DNA from: Miscanthus floridulus
Lineage: Eukaryota > Streptophyta > Magnoliopsida > Poales > Poaceae
DNA length: 64,000 bases
Direction of reading: 5' to 3'
Assembly (NCBI RefSeq): GCF_019320115.1
Contig: NC_089593.1
Span: forward strand, 13,420,789 to 13,484,788
Below the pieces are notes generated by a model, which was not told where the DNA came from, made no database searches, and saw only the letters and a list, made by a program, of their open reading frames with translations. The translations under genes and the position numbers were made by a program. Below, in pieces: positions 1 to 11,257 of the stretch; position 1 is the first letter of the stretch, and every line of letters begins with the position of its first letter.

Positions 1-330
1 AATAGAGAATCCCATGAGATAGTTGTTCAAGTTTGTCCAAATACTCTATGACCGATCCTGTATGTCTGAGGGCATCCAATTGACGCAACTGAGTAGAGTA
101 CTGATCACAATGAAAGCGCTCAGACACAGCAGTCCAAAATTGATCCCAAGTTCCCAATTGAGAACTCTGTCGCGGCGTTCATCAGGTCTGCAGCTATGTC
201 GTCGCTTGCTCTATAAAGCTGAGGGCAACAAATTTGGTCTTGAGATTCTCCCTGATTGAATAAACATTGAAGAACATCTCACACAGATCGCCTAGGGTTC
301 TCGCCATCAAAACATGGAAACTCCATTTTA
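1..330 (-). pseudogene. Degenerate LTR-retrotransposon gag fragment
   Basis: Read on the minus strand, this stretch gives pieces of a retrotransposon gag protein: a start region with PKMEFPCFDGENPRR, and near position 1 a segment reading VIEYLDKLEQLSHGI, the usual end of a gag capsid-like block. Stop codons and frame changes separate the pieces, and the fragment runs off the left edge of the window. No LTR, primer site or pol is linked to it. It is therefore a relic. Family placement (Gypsy gag) is from remembered motif form only. Confidence 0.6.
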
Positions 331-379
331 GGCATAGTTGCAGGACGAATCACAGAATCCCGATTACCCCCATGCATGT

Positions 380-1430
380 TCCCATTTCTCAGTCGCCTGA
401 ATTCTGGGCTTGTCTTCAGGCGACGCCTCCTCCGTTGGATGGAGCTTCAGATCCGGGCGCTGGTATTGGGTCCGTGGCTGTGTTTGGTTCTTATTGGGTC
501 CGATCGAGCTCGACTGCACCCGCTAACACCGATCGAGCTCGCCGCGGACCTCCCCCTTCCCACGCCACGGCACCGCCGCGAGCGCCCACTGCCGCCCGCG
601 CTGGCATCTCCCTCTCTCCCCTCCCCATCTTCTCACTCGGAAGCCGCCGCCGCCCCCTCGGTCACTCGGACGAACGCGCGCCGCGCGTAGGCCCCGCCCG
701 GCCTCGGATTCCGTCGCTCCACGACAAGCACCCCAGCTTCAGATGCTGCGCCCGTGCCTCGGCTCCGTGCCCGCGCCCCGCCTCAAGATGCTGCCCGCGG
801 CTGGCTCGTCTCCGCCGTAGCTTGAGGTCGGCAGCTAGCTGCGTCCTTCGCGCGCTTCGTCGTGGTTTGTTGCTTGAAAATCCCCTGACCCTGTTGATTC
901 GATTTACTTCTCTTTGACTTTGTTAGTGGTTTCGGTTTGGATTGCTTGTTAGAAATGGATTCGAAGCTAAGTTGGGCATTTCTGCTTGCTCAATTGATTT
1001 TAGGGGTTGGCTCAGATGTTTTTTTGAGTGTGGTGTGGCTTTGTAGATCTGGTTTTGGATGATGGTGTTCATGTAGTAGTTATTTATTTATTTTTGGCAG
1101 AATGACAGCGTCGTCAGACAAGCAACACGGATTTAAGGGCAAGGTAATGTACTTGCTGTGCTGTTATCAAGCCTGCGATGAACAGCAGTAGCTTATGCCA
1201 TGTTACCCATCCATGCTTTGTTTTCTTCAGAGGCTCTGATGGTTCTAGCAGTACACCTTCGCTTTGGAAAAATGCATCTGTATCATCCAACATGAGCGGT
1301 CTTGCCTCACAATGTGCAGGAAATTCAGGTGAACTTTTTTCTGTCCATCTATCTTCTCCTTTTCTGTTTAGTTATTTTGATGTCATATATGTGCAGAGTT
1401 TAGTGTAGACAGCTCCTACCTAGATCACAC
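380..1430 (+). other. GC-rich leader-like region with possible small exons
   Basis: Positions about 520-870 are very GC-rich and resemble a cereal 5' untranslated exon. They are followed by T-rich sequence typical of a leader intron. A possible exon starts after ttttggcag at 1100, with an ATG at 1102 opening MTASSDKQHGFKGK, and ends at a GT near 1144. A second possible exon (about 1231-1327) reads GSDGSSSTPSLWKNASVSSN and is followed by GT. The two do not join in one frame without a stop, and I recognise no family. This may be the 5' remnant of a host gene, or chance. Confidence 0.25.
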
Positions 1431-2275
1431 TTACTAGCCTCCACCAGTTTCAGACTGCTTGGCGTCCACATTTTCGGGTAAAATTATGTACATGTGTTGA
1501 TATTAGTTCTGACATATAAATGGCATGTGTTATGTCTATACTATTTGAAATTAGTTTGATTGGATTCAGTACATATGATTCCGAAGGGAATGTTGCCTAT
1601 CTGAGCTATGTGTCCTCCAGTAGTAGATGAGACACTGCCTGTCTTATGTGCATCGATTTGCTTTAGTGTATTTTTTGTTGCTCTGTCCTGCCTATGCTGC
1701 TGCCGTGAACATTCCAGTTTTAGGTGTGATTCCATTGTCGAATTGAACTAGGTTTCCAAGAACTGAGCACTGGATTTTTTTAACTCTACACTGATTATTA
1801 ATCTGGCAGGCAGGATCAAAGAGTTCAGTTTTCGTTTATGGTCTGAATTGCCTAGTTCAGCTGAATGTCCGATTGTAGTTGGTCTGAAATTGACGCTCGT
1901 TCAGTTCCGAGGTTTCGACTATGGCAATGGTTTTCATTAGTCCATAGGACTGATAGCTATGGCCTACGGATGTGATAGCTATTTTCTTGCTTTATAAGCA
2001 ATGGTTCTCTGTTATTGTAGCTTTGACATACAGATCGACATGTCAAATATGTTCCTATGCTGATCTATTTTTAGTGGTGAGCTCAGATGTTTTTTTTTTA
2101 GTTGTGATTGCTTTGGTGCTGTGCTTACATATCATTTTCCTGGAAATATGCTACTCTGCTGTCATGCTTACTAATGTCTTCCATTTTTTCCTGTCTATAG
2201 TGAGTTGATTATTGACGATGAACTTGTAGTAGAGGGCCATCTTTGCTTAAGCTTCAGTAGCCATCATGCCTAATT
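1431..2275. other. No recognisable gene
   Basis: AT-rich, T-tract-rich sequence resembling intron or intergenic DNA. A stretch near 2070-2110 loosely resembles one near 1005-1045 (both run from a GCTCAGATG into a T tract), which suggests an old short duplication. No coding signal is supported. Confidence 0.4.
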
Positions 2276-2345
2276 GAGCAAGAGATCTCTTGGTCGGCCA
2301 TTAATAGAGCAAGAGATCTCTTGGTCGGCCATTAATAGAGCAAGG
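2276..2345. repeat. 31-bp tandem duplication with embedded palindrome
   Basis: Two identical 31-bp units, 2276-2306 and 2307-2337, are followed by the first bases of a third. Each unit contains the perfect 14-bp palindrome CAAGAGATCTCTTG (2279-2292 and 2310-2323). The units are identical, so the duplication is probably recent. Confidence 0.9.
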
Positions 2346-3600
2346 CTTTTGCTACAGTTTGCTTGCTTGCTTGTAGTTGCTTCTTCATCTCTGAGTCTCT
2401 AACTGTATGCAATTTGACTGTCAACAACAGTTTTTTTGGCTCAACGTTTGCTCTCAGTTTGAAAAGGGCAGATCTCTTACTCGTTTTTATATTTGTTTGA
2501 TGAAAAACAAACAAATATAAAATTCAGTTACACAATTGCAATCACCAACAATGTAAATTGCAGCTATTGGGTAGTGCAATTATAGTTCTCAGCATATGCA
2601 ATTGTAGGTCTGAACATTTAATTTTGTGATTTGTGATTCTGTTATATTGTAATTTGTGTAAATACAAAAGGTCACCTCCTCCTTGGTTTTTTTTCTGTAG
2701 ATTTTTTTTCTGTTTTTCTGCTATTTTTAGATTATCACTGTCCCTATTAATTTTTAATTAGTACTTAGGGAATCCTTTTTTCTGTTTTTCATTCGTACCT
2801 ACCTCTGTCCGTGCAGCAGACTACAGTAGAACCAACCAGAACTGAACAAACAAGACAGATGATGAAGATAGCGGATATCGGATCATGCGCCCGTTAAGGT
2901 TTGGCGGGCCCGATAGTTGCTTGGGCTGATTTGCGGGTTCATTCGCGGAATCGTTATAGCTGCCTGGGTGACAGAAACGACAGAACACAGATCTGACCCT
3001 TGGATGCACATCCAAGGGCCTGTAGCGTCGCCTGAAAAAAGTCTATATTTCAGGCACATGAAATATAGCAAATCCCACAGGCTCGAGCAGTATATCCATC
3101 TACATTAAACCAGTTCTAGTCTTCCTACATCTAGTATGCAGAGCATGCAGATAGTGCTGGATGCAATTATTTGTGGTTCATTTCATATTTGAACTTGGAT
3201 GCAAAAAACACCCTATAGACAATAGACTTTTCTGGTCAGAAGTTTTTTTTTTTTTTTTTGATTGCTGGTCAGAAGTTAAAATGAACAATTCCTGCTTATT
3301 CAAACTAGCTCATAAGGAGAAACACCTTAGATCAATGCCCCAGCGAGCACTTGTTCTTTTGATTCCAAGGGACTGAGAATGACATTTCAGGACAGAACAG
3401 AACAGTCAAGGTGAAAATAAAGGTCAGGTGAGAACTGAGCAGACTGGTCTGTTTTGGGAGAAGGCAGTAGCTAGTGAACACAGACGACTTGACTACGACG
3501 AAATTAGCCAATCCAAGTGCCAGGAATGCCATTGACAAGGACTGTACGTAGCATTTAATTAATTGCATACTCATCTCTCGTAATCGTATTAGGGCGACCA
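2346..3600. other. Intergenic, no gene seen
   Basis: AT-rich DNA with poly-T and poly-A tracts (for example about 3243-3259). Short open frames near 2900-3070 overlap on both strands and show no family motif. I see no transposon termini here. Confidence 0.4.
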
Positions 3601-3614
3601 CGCGGTAGCTGCCA

Positions 3615-3742
3615 AGTCAAAGTCCTTCCTGTCCATCTCCATGTGCTAACTCCGCTCTTGCCTACGCATGCAGGCAGGCACAGCCCAATTTAATCTATTC
3701 TCCCAAGTTGGTTGTTAATTATGTTGCCATCTCCATATATAA
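3615..3742 (+). promoter_or_regulatory. Putative promoter of the first WRKY gene
   Basis: A TATATAA box lies at 3736-3742, about 150 bases before the ATG at 3892. That spacing fits a start site near 3770 and a leader of roughly 120 bases. A W-box core (TTGACT on the minus strand, 3615-3620) lies about 120 bases upstream of the TATA. WRKY proteins bind TTGAC cores, so auto- or cross-regulation is possible, though single W-box cores are common by chance. Confidence 0.55.
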
Positions 3743-4639
3743 GTACAGCCGATTAGGAGTAACTTCATCGCTTAATCTTCCCTTCATTCCTTCTCCGAAA
3801 GCTGCTTCCACAAGGGATTGAAGGAACCTGAAGTTTACAGAACAAGCTGCAGTTCATCAGATAGCAGAATACCAGATCGAGTTGAGCTAGAATGAAATTA
3901 GCAGAGATGAAGCACCACCACTACCACCATGACAACTGCAGATGTCTTCCTCAATCTTCAGCTTATTCTGGTCACCACTCTCTTGCCTGCGACAGCAACC
4001 ACCGGTCGGCGATGAAGGAGATCTCCAGGGAGCAGTCTCTGGTGACACAGCTGCGAGCCATCGTCCTCCCTGCGCTGCAGCAGGCGGACGAACGCTACGA
4101 GCTTGTTGCCCAGATGTTCCAGAGCATACTGGATTGCTCCAGCAAGGCCATGGCCGAGCTGCAGCGTCATCATCAGTCTGATGATGATGCTCGAGCAGAT
4201 GACGTGCTGGTTGATGACAAGAAGAGAGTGAAGAGGAGTATCTCTGTTGACAGCATCAGGAAGGAGGATGATGCTGTTAAGCCGAGTCATCAGCAGCTCA
4301 AGAGAGGGTATGCATGCATTTTCCAACATCAATTGATGAGTAAAACTACTGCTTTTCTTTTTGTTCATAGTGCTTCTGTATATGTATTATGTGAGCATGG
4401 GATTAAGCTTTCTATTGATTTTGATTCTTTTGTTTGCAAACAAATTAAATTTCGAGCAGGAGATTTGATAAGTCGATGTCACTTGAAACGCCCGTTCCAC
4501 ACTATGACGGACGGCAGTGGAGGAAATACGGGCAGAAGCAGATCAACAAATCAAATCAAAACACCCAAGGTAAATTTTTCCTTATTAATTGAAGGGACAT
4601 CTAGCTCTCCTTGGTGGTGTACTTCTGAGACTCTTTGAT

Positions 4640-5700
4640 TTCTTTCTCTTTTAACACACCCGGGGATGTATGAATTAGCGGAGCGACTAGCGCCCGGATG
4701 TTCGAACCCGGCGTCCGTCCAGACACTGCTCCCGTGCCTACGCCCGACGCACGACCAGACCCGTGCCCAATGCATGCCCTGCACCCGACGCACGCCCCGC
4801 GCGCCCATCCCTGCTCTGGAAGGCATTGTCGGTTTGGACGGAGCTTCCTGCGCCTGCGCTCGACACACGCAGCATGGAGGCCAGTGTCCCATCCCGCCCG
4901 ATGCGCCGCGTCTGCGACCATCCCGCTTCACATCCCCGCGCGCTCTCGTGTACACGGCCTACACGGCCTCCATCTTCGCCACACCAGGGAGGTAGCAGCT
5001 GGACCACCGAGGGTTTAGGCTTCCTCCATACCTACATCCAGATTTAGTTTTACAACTCTCAAATAAAACAATTGCAACGTACGTCTGAAACAGATGAAAC
5101 ATTCGGAACATACATCCAAATAAAATACTTGCAACATACGTCTGAAAACAGATGAAACACTTGAAACATGGTCTTAAAACATGCGTGTATAGCCATAGCA
5201 ACATATGCAACATCCAAATCTACTTTTGCAACATCCAGATGAAATACTTGCAACATAAGTCTGAAAACATATGAAACATTTGAAACACATACTTGAAACA
5301 TGCGTGTATAGCCATAACAACATATGCAACATTCCAGATGAAACACTTGAAACAGACGTCTGAAACAACTGAAACACTTAGAAACATAGGCTTGCAACAT
5401 GTCTAAAAACGTCTAAAACACTTAACACAGCGTCGCCGGCAGTCACAGTCTATCTGGCGGGGAACTGCAGTGGCGCAGACCTCCCTTTCCTGCCAACGGC
5501 ACGAGGTGGATGGGGGCGCAGGCGCAGGCCTCCCCTGCCTCCTCTTGTGCGACGGGCGAGGTGGATGAGAGCGCGGGCGGGGTACGCGGAGCAGGTGCGG
5601 TCGACGCGGGCGGGGGGAGCGAAGCGGTTCATCCGGACGGGACGGACGTCCGTGGCATATCATTGCCAATGAATTAACAAGGTTCATCAGAAAGAAAGAA
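4640..5700. repeat. GC-rich and tandem-repeat insertion within WRKY intron 2
   Basis: The middle of intron 2 differs sharply from its flanks. It begins with a GC-rich segment (4640-5030), continues with A-rich internal repeats (5040-5410), and ends with another GC-rich block (5425-5650). The outer parts share short motifs in inverted orientation (CCGGATG near 4695 and CATCCGG near 5630), which hints at degenerate terminal inverted repeats of a Mutator-like non-autonomous element. I could not fix the ends or a target-site duplication. Open frames here overlap on both strands and look like composition artefacts. Confidence 0.5.
5082..5400. repeat. Imperfect tandem repeat, period about 127 bp
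   Basis: Blocks at about 5110-5213 and 5240-5336 share the order: a GAAATACTTGCAACATA-type start, GTCTGAAAACA, GAAACATTTGAAACA-type spacers, GCGTGTATAGCCAT, then ACATATGCAACAT. A partial third unit follows. The repeats carry no sensible coding frame. Confidence 0.75.
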
Positions 5701-6301
5701 ATCGCCACAAAATCATATGCATGTGACGAATAATATCAAAACCAGATCTTGGACTCTTATTATGCGCTCACTCGTTACTAGAGTTAGCAGCGAATGAAGT
5801 TCATCAGCCATGCAAAAAAAAAAAAAAACTAATCACTAAATCATGTGCATGTGCAGAAACCTAATAATGCTGCAAATCTATAATAGATTGTACAATCACT
5901 AAATCGACTATACATATATGCAGAAACTACTACAGATGCGCCTACAGGCAGGAACAGGGCTGTAAAGCAACAAAGACAGTGCAACAGCAAGATGATGACA
6001 GCACAGGCACTGATCATCCCATATGTTCACAGTCGTCTACCACGGCCAGCATACTTGCAAGGACAACAATGGCATCAGCTCAGGCACCGATGACTCTGAA
6101 ACAAACAGCCAATCCAGCGTATCGACAATTTGTACAGATCCATATGGCCCTGAGAAATCCCCAGAGGGCAATAAGCCGTTCAACAAATCTGCAGATTTGA
6201 TCACAAGGAACAGCACGTATGAGCCATTCGACATGACTGTGTTTGAACCTTTGGATTTAGACAGTTGGGAGTCGGATGCATTCTTAAGGTTTGGAGCCTG
6301 A

Positions 6302-8296
6302 TAATTCACATATATATCGATGAAAAGCTTACTTTCAAAAAAATGAAAAGCTAGTGATCAATTGATAAGCTGATATGGTATGAATGAAGAGTGATAATAA
6401 ACAGAGGATAATATATACAGATGGGGGTGGGGGGGGGGGGGAGAGAGAGAGAGTATTCCTTCAACTGTATAGTATGGGTGCAATTCTCAACATGTAAAAG
6501 AAAAAAAGAGCCCCTTTTTTCCCTGAGGACTCAAAAATAGAACCTAGCTTTGGATTTCAACTTGTAGTATTGAGTGTTATCTGGTGATAGAAACAGTCAC
6601 AGAATCCCCTGTGCTGCTGTGGCCGTTTAGAACTTGAACAGTGGGGTGGTTCTAATTTCATTGGGAAAGTTATGAAAACAGAGCCCCTTACTAGAATAAA
6701 AGCAGGTCCCATGCATGATTCATGAAGCCCACGATCCATTCCAGCATTAATGCACAATTTTCATATGCATGGCATGGCGTCATGTGGATAGACAAACTAA
6801 GAGGAACTCTATGACCCCACTAACTTGGACCGAATGTATATGACTCTTTCTCTCAACAATATAATGTTCCAGATAAATCAGCAGGAAAACAATGCTGCAT
6901 GTTGATTTGTGGTGTCCTATTTTTGTTTTTCCTAATTTGCCAATTTTATTAATTGTAGCTGATTGGGATGTAAACTCATAGTAGTGTTGACAGAGGGAGG
7001 GTGTGAAGAGTATTAGTTCATGAATTGCAGGTTGAAACTAATCGGCCTTTCTCAACTATAACTGTGAACAGAATAACTGAGAGATGTTGCCCTGCGAGGA
7101 ATCAGCTGGCATTTGGAATGCATGGGATCTCCACCTTCTTATATTACTAATATAGTCGCGTTCTTGGTTTCACATATGAGAGCATATGTCTGCTATAACT
7201 TGCATCAAACTCAATCTCTAAATATATATGTGGGAAAAACACTGAATGTAGCACTTATAATGCTTATGTGTAAGAGGTGGTGTGCTTACCATTGGTTGAA
7301 TAGATTCCGTTTCATCGAACACTTGAAGGGACCCAAGCAACAAAATGTATATTGCATTATTACACCAGCTTTTACTTTTATGATCTTTAACTACATCAAC
7401 TTGCGGGTTCAAACCTATGATTTGATGCCTCATAATTGGTATATCGATGAATGAAATAGTGATTGACCTGCATGATATGAAATAAATCTTAGGAACAGTG
7501 TGGGAAGGAGAGATATAATAAAAGAAAGAAAAAGAGAAATAGTGCCGAAAACTGATAAGTATGGGTACCTGGATTTTGACAGGAGAACGACGTGGTAAGA
7601 GTGGGGGCAGCTAGGAAGAACAGGTGCAAGGGTGGCGGCAGGATCGGGGAGGGAGGGATCATGGCTGGCAGGAAAGGAAGTAAACTTGAGAGAGTTCCAG
7701 CACAGCGAGTCCCCAACTAGTGCGTTGGTAGCGAACATAAAGAAGAAAACATGGCTTTGAATGGTAGCAAGGACAAAACATTTAGTGGCTCTATAGCATG
7801 AGAATATTTCTTTATTTTTATTCTGGTTCTCGCTGATATGTAAAAGCTTCTTCTTTATCAATGAAATAGACAGTCTCATGGCCATCCATTAAAAAAACAA
7901 GTGAAAAGTATACTGGTAGAATATATATAGGGTGACAAGTCTTTGTGAAAGTTAGGGAGTAGATTAAACAGACTCAATTTGTCTGATCTTGTTACAATCA
8001 GATACCAGTCTGAAGGTATTGGATTCTCACAATACAGTATCCTTGTGATTGCTGCATTCTGGAATATCAGCGCAGCCTTAATATGGAAATCATATGTTCA
8101 GAGTCATGCATTGCAATAGCAAGCAACTATACACATAATTATGTAAACTAACCACAAGTAGGTAGCCGATGATGATCATTGAAGTATTTATAAACTGGGT
8201 ATGTTGACACCCCCAGGCCCCCAGCCGCCACAAGCTTGTCTGTGTATGCTCTCAATGCACGTGCATACCAGATCAGTTGTAGATGGAATTGATCAG
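6302..8296. other. Intergenic DNA between the WRKY genes
   Basis: A short poly-G/GA microsatellite lies at about 6423-6454. The minus-strand open frame at 7430-7885 (151 codons) has no recognised domain and a mostly low-complexity Ser/Phe/Leu composition. The 7195-7350 stretch has a weak similar counterpart near 8535-8680 (see findings). I support no gene here. Confidence 0.4.
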
Positions 8297-8410
8297 CCTG
8301 TTCGCTGGTTGGTTTCTGGGCTGATAAGCCCGTCTGGTGCTGGTTTGTTGTGAGAGGAAAACACTGTATCATGACAGATAAGCCCTGGCTGAAATCAACA
8401 AGCGAACAGG
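8297..8410. mobile_element. Short MITE with CCTGTTCGCT termini
   Basis: A 114-bp unit begins CCTGTTCGCTGGTT and ends AACAAGCGAACAGG, an imperfect terminal inverted repeat. Its termini match those of the element at 49359-49484 (GGCCCTGTTCGCTT). No coding capacity. A clear target-site duplication was not found, so its superfamily is left open. Confidence 0.75.
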
Positions 8411-9065
8411 ATAGATGTTTCAACCAGAATTTAATTAGAAAAGGGATATGTATGTATGAAGTGGTAGTATAGAGTTCAGTGCACAAGCTGGCTTATCTCT
8501 TGGGAGTAGGGAGTTCAGTACACAAGTATAGCTGTTACTTGCATCAGACTTGCTAATACTATAAGGTTAGATAACCAATGGTATGAATTAGTAATATGCC
8601 TGCATCGCTTCACCAAACACCTGACGGAATCCAAGCAAGACAATGACTCTGTAAACTGCATCAACTAGCATATACATATGTCTAGCTATCCTGCAAATGG
8701 GAAGTAGCTATAGTAAACTAAGGTATATGCTACTTGTGTTTTAATTAAGCTCTAACATGTCATTGAGAGTAAGGAGTTATTCATTTGTAATGGCACATGT
8801 TACTTTCTAAATAAATGGCACAAAGGCTAATGGACAAAGTCATTTTGAATCTTGAGCTGTGACCATTGAAGAAAGGGGCGTTGTGGGCATCATCCTTGTC
8901 CAAAATACAGTTAAACTAACTGGAAGTCTGCAAACAAAAGAATAACCATGCATGCATATGCCACACTGTGACACAAATATGAGATATAATGACAAAAAAA
9001 CCAATGATCCATAAGTTGGAATATTTTGTTTTTTTAGGAATATTATATTTTATTACTAGTTAATA
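8411..9065. other. Intergenic, no gene seen
   Basis: AT-rich sequence without an open frame that I can support and without recognisable transposon ends. Confidence 0.4.
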
Positions 9066-9332
9066 CTCACTCCATCCTGAAATATAAGGTATCCAAGGAA
9101 TTCTAGAAGAAAGCAAAAGACGCATGTGACTCTCCCTTAAAAGTAGGGAGATATTATGTTTACCATATTTGAGCCTGGTGGTTCAGTGGTTGGGTTGACA
9201 ATAAAGAATAAACACTAATGGCAACTAGGTAGCATGTGATTGGAGCCTAGGAGAGTTAATTCACCTAGAATCCCTTATAATTTGAGATATATTTTGAATG
9301 CTTGGTTATCTTATATTTCAAGATGGAGTTAG
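9066..9332. mobile_element. Stowaway-type MITE (Tc1/mariner-like)
   Basis: A 267-bp unit whose ends are inverted repeats (left CTCACTCCATCCTGAAATAT, right the reverse complement of CTAACTCCATCTTGAAATAT), flanked by TA dinucleotides at 9064-9065 and 9333-9334. TA duplication and the CTCC-ATC-AAATATAAG type terminus are typical of Stowaway elements. Non-coding. Confidence 0.85.
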
Positions 9333-11160
9333 TATATAAATTTGTGTATGTAAAAGTTACAAGTGCTTGAGTTACCTGTGCGGGTAGGTAAGCAAGCTAA
9401 TATACGTAAAGATCACATATTTGGGCTCTAACCTAGAATCCTACAAAAGGCTTCCTCCCTCAAGGTTGGGCCAGGAAGAAGGGCCGACCTCCTATTGTCC
9501 TTCCTGCTATGCTACTAGAATCTTTGGAAACACAGTACAAAGTTTTCTTCCGCTCATTGTCATCCACTCATCATCACTCCCATGCCTGCTGGACCTGATA
9601 GTGGACCAAGTGGCCTCAGGCTTTTGGCGCCAACTGTTATCTATTAGTCAAGCTTATCTACCCACCCGCTAAGTTGATGCTATCAAAAGCTATACCTTAA
9701 GTGAAGAGTTGGAACTGTTTCAATGTTTAATTTTGAGATTTGAGTCTCAAAGCTATGGCAGGCTGGCAGAAGATTTTTTTTTGTGTGTGCGTACGTGCAC
9801 CAACTGTGGCACATGTGAGAAAGAACTGTTGGACACTATTCTGCATGTAGGGAAATATCCTTATAACTACCAATTCCCTTATCTTTTGTCGCAATCAATT
9901 GGTATGTTTGGCTGGCACGTATGGCATTCATGTGGTGCTCAGGAATCCTGAAGGATTCACCACATATCCCTTAACTTTGTTCTCTTGTTTTGGTTGATAA
10001 TGATGCATGGCGGTCAACAAAACTAGTTCAAGGCTATGGTTAGTCTGAGTGGAACTATCAGTACATGTTCATATTATGAAGTATATATGATCTTTGAACA
10101 CATAACATGCAATTTTCATGGTTCTCAACATGTTTTTGACAATCACTTACTGTTTAATTTAATTATTCAACAGGCTTCATGTGTACCTGCAGTACTTTTC
10201 TCATGCATGTATGAGGATTAACATAAATTGAATTTCATGTAATGATTTATCTTACGCAAAGTTTAAAGTTTGAACCGATGATAAATGATGATAACCTACT
10301 TCATCATAGCACATCTGTTATGTAAAAGATGAAATTAACTAGCTAGTTTATTTTGCATTCATTTCCAAATAACTAGGTGTCATTTACCATTATTAGACTC
10401 CAACCAAGCATGTCCCTGTCCTACGGCCGGTGTAGTTACAGCAACGTTGCTCCCTATAACAGCCTCTAGAATTATTGCCTATATACATGCTTCCTTTCAT
10501 GAATGTCTATGCCATTTGAGCGATGAAGACAGTACCGTAGATCCTGCATGATTAGCCAAGTCTTTGGTTGTCAGAACTGTCGACCACAAAAAACTAATGA
10601 CAATCTAGTGGGCGATTTTCAAGCTAAACAAGTGACATAACAGAAATGCTTATTCACACATCAAATAACTTATGGAGACAGAAATTTTCTTACAAATGTA
10701 ATTTTTATGCATCGCCTCTGTTATATTCTATACATGAATAAATCAGTTGCGTTTTTTATGCATTAGATATGTCAATAATCCTTATCATCTGATGATCAAC
10801 AATTAAGTTCATACTAATTTATCTTCCTCCAACAATTTAAAACACTAGTACCACTAGTGTGACATTTAATAATCATCATCTGACCTTATAATAACATTAC
10901 TATGTACTATACTTCAAATGTGTCTCCTAGGCCCATCACACATAATGTAATTAAACACATTCATCGAATGACAATTATGTAACAATCAGGATTATGTAGA
11001 TTGATGCATCAGTCTGAGAAAAATAGGATCTTGAATGACACCTTTAGTTCTACCATAGTACTGATGGATAGGGACACAATACTCTCCCTTGTCTTTTCCA
11101 GTGAGAAAATTTGAAAAATGATCCATTCCCTCCACCATGCTCATACTGTGTGATGTTACT
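9333..11160. other. Intergenic DNA upstream of the second WRKY gene
   Basis: Open frames at 9421-9672, 9709-9951 and 10036-10221 show no motif that I recognise, and nothing links them by splice sites. The sequence is AT-rich with no clear transposon termini. It may hold distal regulatory DNA of the WRKY gene. Confidence 0.4.
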
Positions 11161-11166
11161 TGCTTG

Positions 11167-11176
11167 TATATAAATA
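11167..11176 (+). promoter_or_regulatory. TATA box of the intact WRKY gene
   Basis: TATATAAATA lies about 80-90 bases before the ATG at 11258. This position gives a short leader of about 50-60 bases and supports the start chosen for the gene. Confidence 0.65.
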
Positions 11177-11257
11177 GATGCCTAAAGCTGCATATACCTA
11201 GCACCTTGAGCTCCAAAGTCCAACTATTATAGCCACATATATTTGAGAAAGCATCCA

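Larger units (their letters stand above)
3892..6301 (+). pseudogene. Group III WRKY transcription factor gene, frameshifted
   Basis: Three exons are visible: 3892-4307, 4460-4569 and 5924-6301. Exon 1 encodes a His-rich start and a helical region (EISREQSLVTQLRAIVLPAL) typical of group III WRKYs. Exon 2 carries DGRQWRKYGQKQINKS, the DNA-binding heptad. Exon 3 carries the zinc ligands (C-X7-C, then H-T-C) and an acidic C-terminus. Two indels break it. The bases aatca are tandemly duplicated near 4549-4558 in exon 2 (+5). An extra AT at about 6021-6022 in exon 3 puts HGQHTC out of frame with C-X7-C. Exon lengths total 904; removing 7 leaves 897, a multiple of three. Intron 2 (4570-5923) holds a repeat-rich insertion. 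Splicing matches the intact paralogue at 11258-12488. Assembly error is the main alternative to a true pseudogene. Confidence 0.85.

Noticed and set aside
267..917. 216-codon open frame near the left edge
   Set aside because: Pro/Arg/Ala-rich composition of a GC-rich leader; no domain, and its other half overlaps a gag relic.
4551..5018. Several open frames of about 90-130 codons in WRKY intron 2
   Set aside because: Mutually overlapping on both strands in GC-rich repeat DNA, with no motif and inside an intron.
7430..7885. 151-codon minus-strand frame
   Set aside because: Low-complexity and hydrophobic, no family motif, no splice partner. I could not support a gene.
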